From Caballeronia jiangsuensis (GTDB taxonomy: Bacteria > Pseudomonadota > Gammaproteobacteria > Burkholderiales > Burkholderiaceae), in assembly GCA_000648925.1 (NCBI GenBank), contig JFHF01000071.1, positions 1-33,863 of the forward strand: a stretch of 33,863 nucleotides of DNA, written 5' to 3'. Position 1 is the stretch's first letter, and the number at the start of each line of letters is the position of its first letter. Under the pieces are notes generated by a model, which had not been told where the DNA came from, made no database searches, and was given only the letters and a program-made list of their open reading frames with translations. A program made the translations under genes and the position numbers. Below are positions 25,736 through 32,400 of the stretch, one piece after another.

Positions 25736-27741
25736 GCACGCTCGATTCAATGGAAGCGGCGCGTCCCGTGCCCGCGCCCGCGGACGAAAGCGCGGCGCTG
25801 GCCGAAGGCTTCGCGCGGCGTCTGAGCGCGCTCGCGGCGCGGCTGGGCGCCGACGAGCGAAGCGTGCTGTGGGCCGAACGCGCCGCGCTCGCGATGAGCC
25901 GCGCGACCGCGCAAGGGCACGTGTGCCTGCCGCTCGGCGCACTCGCCCGGCGTCACGATGCGCACTTCAACGAAGCGCGCGACGCGCTGCTCGCGAGCGG
26001 CGTCGCGTGCCTCGCGCGCAGTAATGCTCGCGGGAGTGCCGCTGATCTGTTGCCGCTCGTCATCGACGAAGATGGGCGGCTTTATCTCGCGCGTTACTTC
26101 GACTACGAGCGGCGGCTCGCGGAGGCGCTCGTCGAACGCTCGCGCGATGCGCGCGTGCCCGTTTCGCGGGAGCACATCGCGCAGCAGGCCGGGCGCATCG
26201 CGCGCTATTTCGGTCCGCGCGAGGACGATGACATCGACTGGCAACGTGTCGCTGCGCTGGTCGCGCTGGCGGGGAGGCTCACGATCGTGAGCGGCGGGCC
26301 GGGCACCGGCAAGACGACGACGGTGGTCGGTGTGCTCGCGTGCCTGCTCGATGCCGATCCCGATGTGCGCATCGCGCTCGCCGCGCCGACCGGCAAAGCC
26401 GCGCAACGCATGCAGGAGGCGCTCATCGAGCGCGCGGACAAGCTGCCGCCGGAACTCGCGGAGCGTCTGCCGCGCACGTCGTTCACCTTGCAGCGGCTGC
26501 TCGGCGTGCAGTCGGACGGGCGCTTCCGGCATCATCGCGACAATCCCTTGCCGTATGACGTGATCGTCGTCGATGAAGCCTCGATGATCGACGTCGCGCT
26601 CGCGGCGCATCTGCTCGAAGCGGTCGCGCCGGCGAGCCGTCTCGTGATGCTCGGCGACAAGGATCAGTTGTCGGCCGTGGAAGCCGGCGCGGTGTTCGCG
26701 GAACTGAGCGCGCAGCCATCGTTCAGTGCATCGGGCAAGGCGCGCATCGCGGCGGCGCTATCGATCGATGCGAAGCGGCTCGAAGCCGCGTTGCCGCATG
26801 CCCGGACGCCGACGAGCGAGGCGCAACTCGGACTTTTCGACAGCGCGCCCGCCGACGACTCCGAAGGCTACGGCGCGCTCTTCGATACGCTGCCCGATGA
26901 CTGGAGCGGGCGGGGCGACGAAGGCGAAGGCGCGCTGACCGATTGCGTCGTTTGGCTGCAGAAGAATTATCGATTCGGGCTCGATTCGGACATCGGCCGT
27001 CTTTCGATCGCGATCCGCAACGGCGACGAACAGGCCGCGCTCGATGCGCTCGATCCATCCGGCGCGCGCGCGGCCGTGCTCTTCGACGACGGCGACGCGG
27101 CGCTGTCCGAGCGCACGCTCGCGCGCCTCGCCAAAGGTTTCGCGCCGTATGCCGAAGCGCTGTCCGCTGCGCTCGATGGCATAGAGGCCGATCACGCCCG
27201 GCTCTTCGACGCGCTCAATCGTTTCCGCGTGCTGTGCGCGACGCGCAAGGGACCGCGCGGCGTCGATGAAGTGAACGCGCGCATCGCCGCGAAAGTGCGC
27301 GAGCAGGCGGGCATCGCGCTTGCGCTTGGTGCGCAGTGGTTCGCGGGACGGCCGGTGATCGTCACGCGCAACGACTACGCGCTCGGGCTTTTCAACGGCG
27401 ATATCGGGATTGCGCTGCCGGGCGTGGACGGATCGCTGCGCGTCGCGTTTCGAATGGCCGATGGCGCGCTGCGTTACGTGTCGCCCGCCGCGCTGCCGCC
27501 GCACGACACCGCGTTCGCGCTGACGGTGCACAAGTCGCAGGGATCGGAATTCGAGCATGCGGCGCTCGTGTTGCCCGGCGCGTTCGTTCGCGTGCTGTCG
27601 CGCGAACTGGTGTACACGGCGATCACGCGGGCGAAGCGCAGGGTGGAAGTCATCGGCTCGGCGGCGATTTTCGCGCAGGCCGTGAGGGAACCGACGCGGC
27701 GCGATTCCGGACTTGCGGCGAGAATGCGGCGTCTCACATGA
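25732..27741 (+). CDS. recD: RecBCD enzyme subunit RecD (5'-3' helicase)
   Basis: This encodes a 669-residue SF1B helicase, the fast 5'-3' motor of RecBCD. Walker A is VSGGPGTGKTTT (Lys194) and Walker B VIVVDEASMID (Asp281-Glu282). Later motifs include LGDKDQLSAVEAGAVF, the KNYRFG arginine region, ALTVHKSQGSEF and VYTAITRAKRRVEV. E. coli RecD has 608 residues. Much of the extra length sits between LSAQPSFSASGK and TDCVVWLQKNYRFG (~residues 325-405), an acidic Ser/Asp/Gly-rich stretch that is probably a surface loop. Coupled to recB by ATGA overlap. Ends 25 bp before arfB, with which it is probably co-transcribed. Confidence 0.96.
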   Translation: MSTLDSMEAARPVPAPADESAALAEGFARRLSALAARLGADERSVLWAERAALAMSRATAQGHVCLPLGALARRHDAHFNEARDALLASGVACLARSNARGSAADLLPLVIDEDGRLYLARYFDYERRLAEALVERSRDARVPVSREHIAQQAGRIARYFGPREDDDIDWQRVAALVALAGRLTIVSGGPGTGKTTTVVGVLACLLDADPDVRIALAAPTGKAAQRMQEALIERADKLPPELAERLPRTSFTLQRLLGVQSDGRFRHHRDNPLPYDVIVVDEASMIDVALAAHLLEAVAPASRLVMLGDKDQLSAVEAGAVFAELSAQPSFSASGKARIAAALSIDAKRLEAALPHARTPTSEAQLGLFDSAPADDSEGYGALFDTLPDDWSGRGDEGEGALTDCVVWLQKNYRFGLDSDIGRLSIAIRNGDEQAALDALDPSGARAAVLFDDGDAALSERTLARLAKGFAPYAEALSAALDGIEADHARLFDALNRFRVLCATRKGPRGVDEVNARIAAKVREQAGIALALGAQWFAGRPVIVTRNDYALGLFNGDIGIALPGVDGSLRVAFRMADGALRYVSPAALPPHDTAFALTVHKSQGSEFEHAALVLPGAFVRVLSRELVYTAITRAKRRVEVIGSAAIFAQAVREPTRRDSGLAARMRRLT

Positions 27742-27766
27742 GCGCAGGACAAAAAGGAGCCGACCG

Positions 27767-28180
27767 ATGACGATGACCGACAGCCTCGCTGTGCCGCCGA
27801 ACGAAATCGAGCTGACGGCCGTGCGCGCGCAAGGCGCGGGCGGTCAGAACGTCAACAAGGTGTCGAGCGCGATCCATCTGCGCTTCGACATTCGCGCGTC
27901 GTCGCTGCCGGAGTACATCAAGGATCGCCTGCTCGCGCTCACCGACAGCCGCGTCACGCGCGACGGCGTGATCGTCATCAAGGCGCAGGAACATCGCACG
28001 CAGGACATGAATCGCGCGGCGGCGCTCGCGCGGCTGGATGAGCTCATTCGGAGTGTCGCCGTCACGCGGCGCAAGCGGATCGCGACGAAGCCGACGCGCG
28101 CATCGCAACGGCGTCGCGTGGAGGGCAAGGTGAAGCGCGGCGCGATCAAGGCGGGAAGGGGGCCGGTGCGGGGGGATTGA
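27767..28180 (+). CDS. arfB: Peptidyl-tRNA hydrolase ArfB (ribosome rescue)
   Basis: This encodes 137 residues (E. coli ArfB/YaeJ 140). The protein frees ribosomes stalled without a stop codon by hydrolysing the peptidyl-tRNA. The catalytic GGQ is at residues 25-27 in RAQGAGGQNVNKV. The domain continues with IHLRFDIRASSLPEYIKDRL and TRDGVIVIKAQEHRTQDMN. The Lys/Arg-rich C-terminal tail (~105-132) is the part that enters the empty mRNA channel in the family. AAGGAG seven bases upstream of the ATG at 27767 sets the start. The frame is open further upstream into recD, which is not used. It follows recD closely, so DNA-break repair and ribosome rescue genes may share a transcript. Confidence 0.93.
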   Translation: MTMTDSLAVPPNEIELTAVRAQGAGGQNVNKVSSAIHLRFDIRASSLPEYIKDRLLALTDSRVTRDGVIVIKAQEHRTQDMNRAAALARLDELIRSVAVTRRKRIATKPTRASQRRRVEGKVKRGAIKAGRGPVRGD

Positions 28181-28265
28181 GTGGGCCAGCCTTGTTGCGG
28201 CTTCGGGGGCATATCGGAGGGACCCGCACTCAACCGCTGATGCCGCAGCAACACTGACGGAACTA

Positions 28266-28284
28266 GGCCCGCGCGCGGCGGGCC
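28266..28284. terminator. GC-rich hairpin between convergent arfB and T6SS genes
   Basis: GGCCCGC (28266-28272) and GCGGGCC (28278-28284) form a 7-bp stem in the 132-bp convergent gap. Only TT follows on the plus strand and TAGTT on the minus strand, so it is a weak, possibly bidirectional terminator. Confidence 0.4.
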
Positions 28285-28312
28285 TTCAACGCTCAACGCG
28301 GCGGCGCGGCGT

Positions 28313-29737
28313 TTATCCCCGCGCACGCTCGTAGAACTCTCGCGTTACGCCCCGAAGCCTGAATATCGTTCCTGCTGGAATCCCCACAAAAAAAAGCAGA
28401 GCGCTCACGCCCAAAACGCTACACGTCCAGACGGCCCCGGCATCCGACTCGATCATCGCGACTTCCAACAGGGGCAGTAGAGACCCAAACACCGCTGCAT
28501 ACGAAACCGGCCAAAATTCGGGTTCGGGCCTTTTGGCTTCCGTAATCTCGGCGTAGCCGTTCCCCACGAGATTCAAACGTAAGCCTTCAGCGTCCGGCAT
28601 CGCGACCAGTTGCGGCCCCTGTCCGAATTGAACCGTCTGTGCGGCCAGTGCTTGCAGTAGCAGCGGACTAGCCGGACCAGGCACGCCTAGCGCCTCGTCG
28701 AGGTCGATCAAGGCCAGAGCCGGTTCGCTATCCTTCGCGATGGCCCGCACGATATGACCGTCCCGCTTCGCCAGATTGCTGACCCATACATTGCGCAGCC
28801 GTTTAAGGGGCGTCGGCTCGGCCGTCTGCAATGTCGCGAGGGCATCGGCGATTTCGTCGGTGGTCGTCGGAATGGAGCGGAACAACCGGGCCTTGGGTTT
28901 AAGCTTCGTATCGCCCAGCATCTGCCACGATCCGAACAGAAGCCCGACCGCCGCTTCGGATACCGGAGGCGCGCCGTCCTCGTTGAACTGACACGCCAGC
29001 ATCAGGCATAGGTCCGGCATGAGCTTCCGCTCTCGGTAGCCGTAGTCGTAGCGCACCTTCTGGTTTTCCATCCATTCATCGAAAATGCTCGGCACGTCCT
29101 TCAACGTGTAGCGAGACAGGGCGATGTGCTCATGCGCGATTTCCAGCTTTTGAAGCACTCCGCGTAAGACTGCCAAGTGCGCATCCTGCGTTGATTGAAG
29201 CGCAATATGCACCGTTCGCTTTCCGGTAAAGCGCTGAAGCGTTCCGACAACGGGCGCAACGAGTTGCGTCAGAACGTCCTCAAGCTTCGTAGCAACGATG
29301 ACATCGCCTTCGGCTCGCAAGGTCAACACCTTGCCTTTGTTCGTCGGTGCGCTACCCTCAAGCCCGAGGATGCGCTCGGCAAGCTCAATCTCAGGCGTAA
29401 GCGTCACTGTGTCGAGAATGCACAGGTTCCACTGTGACCACGTGCGCCAATTGTTGAAGTTGTCTTTACAAAGAAAATTCCACAAGTCTGCGCGGTTGTT
29501 CCAGTCGTCGGATGATAAATAGAGCAAACCGCAGAATGCTCCCCAAACCAGGAGCGGCACGCCCAGCGCAAAGCCAAAGAACCTGGCCGATACGACCGAC
29601 TCGCCTTGTTTCCAGTTCAGAATCGTGATGATGAAGCCCGCGACGAGCACCACGACGAATGCAAGCGCGGCTACCCAGATGGACGGCGGTTCGATGTGCT
29701 TTTCCTCGGGAACGTTTGGAACGCGCCATGTCCTCAT
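28313..29737 (-). CDS. Four-TM protein coupled to PAAR, unknown function
   Basis: This encodes 474 residues with two N-terminal TM helices (~21-41 and ~53-74), a large predicted cytoplasmic domain of ~330 residues, and two C-terminal TM helices (~409-429 and ~437-459). The central part has no motif I recognise; it holds mixed alpha/beta sequence such as VLTLRAEGDVIVATKLEDVL and RTVHIALQS. The start at 29737 is fixed by an ATGA overlap with the PAAR stop (the frame is open 24 codons further up, inside the PAAR gene). Tight coupling to PAAR makes it a T6SS accessory gene. Candidate roles are a membrane-acting effector carried by PAAR, a membrane immunity protein, or a loading factor. Sequence alone does not decide. 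GC is intermediate and lower than in the rec genes, in keeping with accessory DNA. Confidence 0.8.
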   Translation of the reverse strand: MRTWRVPNVPEEKHIEPPSIWVAALAFVVVLVAGFIITILNWKQGESVVSARFFGFALGVPLLVWGAFCGLLYLSSDDWNNRADLWNFLCKDNFNNWRTWSQWNLCILDTVTLTPEIELAERILGLEGSAPTNKGKVLTLRAEGDVIVATKLEDVLTQLVAPVVGTLQRFTGKRTVHIALQSTQDAHLAVLRGVLQKLEIAHEHIALSRYTLKDVPSIFDEWMENQKVRYDYGYRERKLMPDLCLMLACQFNEDGAPPVSEAAVGLLFGSWQMLGDTKLKPKARLFRSIPTTTDEIADALATLQTAEPTPLKRLRNVWVSNLAKRDGHIVRAIAKDSEPALALIDLDEALGVPGPASPLLLQALAAQTVQFGQGPQLVAMPDAEGLRLNLVGNGYAEITEAKRPEPEFWPVSYAAVFGSLLPLLEVAMIESDAGAVWTCSVLGVSALLFFVGIPAGTIFRLRGVTREFYERARG

Positions 29738-29991
29738 GCGATGTCCATTCCCTTGGTAGTAGCGTGGACAACGCTGCCGCATTGGCTCCGACATCCATCG
29801 GCGACCCACTTGCGGCCGTCTTCATCGTAGCCTTCGCCGCTTTCAATGATGGGGTTGTCGCCGTGTTGCGGGCACGTAACGATGTCATGCAGCAGCGCGA
29901 CCATGCGCCCGTCAATGTCGAAGTTGGAAGACGCGGTTTTGACGACGCCGCCATGTGAAGTCGGATCGCCTTTGCATACTGGATTTTTCAT
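29734..29991 (-). CDS. PAAR-domain T6SS spike-tip protein
   Basis: This encodes 85 residues, essentially a lone PAAR domain that caps the VgrG spike and sharpens the T6SS needle. Typical wording is present: CKGDPTSHGGVV near the N-terminus, then VTCPQHGDNPI and WVADGCRSQCGS, with Cys/His residues suited to the apical zinc site. There is no N- or C-terminal toxin extension, so any cargo must be a separate protein. The ATG at 29991 is chosen over a TTG two codons upstream. It lies downstream of the VgrG and candidate immunity genes (67-bp gap holding a hairpin) and overlaps the four-TM gene by ATGA. Confidence 0.9.
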   Translation of the reverse strand: MKNPVCKGDPTSHGGVVKTASSNFDIDGRMVALLHDIVTCPQHGDNPIIESGEGYDEDGRKWVADGCRSQCGSVVHATTKGMDIA

Positions 29992-30017
29992 GTTCAATCT
30001 TTAGGAACAGACAGGAC

Positions 30018-30038
30018 GCCGGGGCGCAATGCCCCGGC
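30018..30038 (-). terminator. Intercistronic hairpin upstream of PAAR
   Basis: GCCGGGGC (30018-30025) and GCCCCGGC (30031-30038) form a perfect 8-bp stem with a 5-base loop in the 67-bp gap between the candidate immunity gene and PAAR. On the minus strand it is followed by GTCCTGTCTGTTCC, T-rich but not a true run. It may be a partial terminator or a transcript-stabilising element that sets PAAR expression apart from VgrG. Confidence 0.45.
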
Positions 30039-30058
30039 TTGGATAGGTCGGCGGCGCG

Positions 30059-31462
30059 TTAGGCGCTCAACCATTCCCAGAAGAGTCTCGACGCGTCGAC
30101 ATTGGCCAGATCACGGGCGGGAACCGGTTCGCCCATGCGGAAACGTTGCTGATACTGTGGATAGGTGAGATCGCCCTTGCTGCCGTACGAATAGTCTTTC
30201 GCGCGCAGTATCCAGCGACCCTCGCGCGGACACGTGTCGCCGGGTTTGCAGACGGTCGCGCGCGCGAGGTCCGCCTCCCATTCCCAACGGTCCCAGCGTT
30301 GGAAATCGAGATCGGGCGCGGCCGTGCCTTGCTCGAACTTCCTCACGAACTGATCGCGGGTTCCGGCAATCGACGCAGCGCGGTAATAGCCGGATTCGGC
30401 CACCGTCGCACCGGGCGTGAGGAACGACACTTCCTTGGCCTTACGGGTTTCGAAGTCCTTCCACTCTTCGGGCGTCGAGGGGAAGTCGTGGTCGAACGGT
30501 ATGCGATAAGGACTCTTGTAGTCGGAGTGAAAGTCCACATACCCCAGACTCGGCGCAACATCAGGCGCGCTCGCATCCAACGCAGCAACTAAATTGAAGG
30601 TGTATGTACCCTTTGGAATCTTAATCTTCGGCAATGCAAAGAATTTAAATGTAATCGAACTGTAGGGAGCGATCGTGACGTAAGTTACGTTTTTTCCCAT
30701 GGACGTGGTAACTGGATGTCCCGATATTTCCGACTCGTTCAGCAGCGGCATGCCCGCAAGATTTGTGTCCCAAATCAGCTTTCCATCCGCGCTCGATCCT
30801 TGAACATTCAGTTGGTCACCTTGGGCCGATTCCAAGTCGTCCGGGCGCCGGAAACCAATTGAAAAGGCTCCTCTATTACTAAATTCGATCGCAATCATAA
30901 ATCCATTTTTTTCTTGCTTCACGCTTGCGACTCGGGCGTCGAGTTTTACGACCGTCCGTCCGTCCGTTACGTATCGCTTCATTGACGAATTGAAGCGATG
31001 AAGCGAATTAAAGAGCGTTTCAGGTAGCTCATACATTTTTCCGGAGAGCGTGACTTCCTTCCCATCGCGCGTGCAATCGACATAGTACGCCGGAGACGGC
31101 TCCACGACGCGGACTTCGTGTGCGGGGCCGTTCTCTGCCGCGTTGCATAGTTGATCGTGGATTTCCGTCGCTTGCTTTAAGTCCTCCGGCGATAGTCGAG
31201 CATCAAAGATTCCTATTCCATTGAAATCGTCGCTGACAGTGTCCGACAAGCCAATCCGAACGTTTCCAGACAGCCAAACACCTAATTGGTTTGACCCATA
31301 GCCGTGACCACCTAGTTGAACGATTCCGAACCCTTCGCCTGTACCACCGAGGTTGATTGGAGTGTTTGAATTCATTCCAGAAACTTCTTGGTTGATTGTA
31401 AAAAATGATGATGCAAGAGCTATGAATACGAATAATTTACGTATCACTCTAGCGGGGTTCAT
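30059..31462 (-). CDS. Exported protein, candidate immunity to the VgrG metallopeptidase
   Basis: This encodes 467 residues with a Sec-type signal peptide: basic RVIRK, then hydrophobic LFVFIALASSFF, so it is probably periplasmic. No family is recognised. The middle (~residues 150-290) looks beta-rich (VVKLDARVASVKQEKNGFMI; YVTIAPYSSITFKFFAL). The C-terminal ~165 residues hold aromatic- and Asp-rich sequence with a CKPGDTCPREGRW motif. GGAGGA six bases before the ATG at 31462 fixes the start, and the gene overlaps the vgrG stop by 14 bp. Position right behind a toxin-bearing VgrG, plus export to the compartment where zincin effectors act, make immunity the best guess. It is long for an immunity protein. 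The first ~300 codons are low-GC and the rest are normal-GC, so the gene looks chimeric. It could instead be a second effector or a chaperone. Confidence 0.82.
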   Translation of the reverse strand: MNPARVIRKLFVFIALASSFFTINQEVSGMNSNTPINLGGTGEGFGIVQLGGHGYGSNQLGVWLSGNVRIGLSDTVSDDFNGIGIFDARLSPEDLKQATEIHDQLCNAAENGPAHEVRVVEPSPAYYVDCTRDGKEVTLSGKMYELPETLFNSLHRFNSSMKRYVTDGRTVVKLDARVASVKQEKNGFMIAIEFSNRGAFSIGFRRPDDLESAQGDQLNVQGSSADGKLIWDTNLAGMPLLNESEISGHPVTTSMGKNVTYVTIAPYSSITFKFFALPKIKIPKGTYTFNLVAALDASAPDVAPSLGYVDFHSDYKSPYRIPFDHDFPSTPEEWKDFETRKAKEVSFLTPGATVAESGYYRAASIAGTRDQFVRKFEQGTAAPDLDFQRWDRWEWEADLARATVCKPGDTCPREGRWILRAKDYSYGSKGDLTYPQYQQRFRMGEPVPARDLANVDASRLFWEWLSA

Positions 31463-32400
31463 AACCAATCCTCCAAGTCTTGGCAGTTAGTTCGGAGAAG
31501 TGCTTCCTGACGCATTCCAAATAATGCGGCCCGACTAGCGCGTTTTCATTCCAGCAACCGCCGCCCATCAGATTCTCGTTGGATTCAATCTGCCATTTTT
31601 CTCTATTTTTGTTCACATCTCCAAGATTAAAATCAAGCTCTTGATTCCCGTCAATATACATCGCGTGCGGCCACCCGTTATTTTTCCAATATTCGTCAGG
31701 AAAATTAAAAAGGTGCCCGCATTCGTGGTCGATCACACTTGCGCTTGGCATAGGCGTAAAAATAATTTTCTCACCATTCGCTCGGACCGGCCCATTTTCT
31801 TCACCCCATGCGCCGGAGTCCGCGCGTTCGGCTTGGCGGAAAAGGTAAATATCCCTGTCGTGCTCTCCAACACTGGCACCTTTGATACTGAGTAAGAATT
31901 CAACTTTAAATTCAACTTTAACGCGACAACCGCAAGATGCGCCTTTTGAGCATCCGTCAAGAATTAATTGACTTCGATGGCCGTTTAGCGTTCTTTCAAC
32001 GTGCCGCTGTACCGCTTTTAAATCGAATTTCGGACTCAGACTTTCGCGATAAATCATCATCAAGTCATCTTCAACAACTTTCTGTCCGTCGAAGCTTCCC
32101 GTAATTTTTTGGGAATGCTGTCCGCTTTGATAGGGAATAGTCTGCGTGGTCCCTGAGATTAATATAGGCGTTCCAGAAGCGTCTACTTTGACGAGATCGA
32201 CGGGTATGATTTTGACTCGAACAGTAGCCACTGCACGCTTTTGCTCTGGGTCGTAAGTTAATTTGAAAGCAGTTTGATTTGTGGAACCCCAAAGTCCTAT
32301 TGATTTTCCATTAGGAAGTTTGATAATGTTCCCGTTATCATCGACCGCCTTATAAAGCCCTGTTGGCAATGCGTCGAAACAGTCCTTTTCAAGTTCCTTC
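30600..32400. other. Low-GC cassette spanning toxin domain and immunity 5' part
   Basis: Sixty-base blocks read by eye fall to about 30-48% G+C here (for example 30601-30660 ~33%, 31381-31440 ~30%, 32281-32340 ~38%), whereas 30181-30480 and 32521-32640 are ~60-67%. The low-GC block begins just after the VgrG linker and ends inside the candidate immunity gene near codon 290-300. It fits a swapped toxin/partner module with conserved flanks. Boundaries are approximate; 32461-32520 is also low locally. Confidence 0.6.

Noticed and set aside
30600..32400. Insertion sequence or prophage as the source of the low-GC block
   Set aside because: No transposase, integrase, terminal inverted repeats or target duplication were found; the genes remain in frame across both borders, which fits homologous exchange better.
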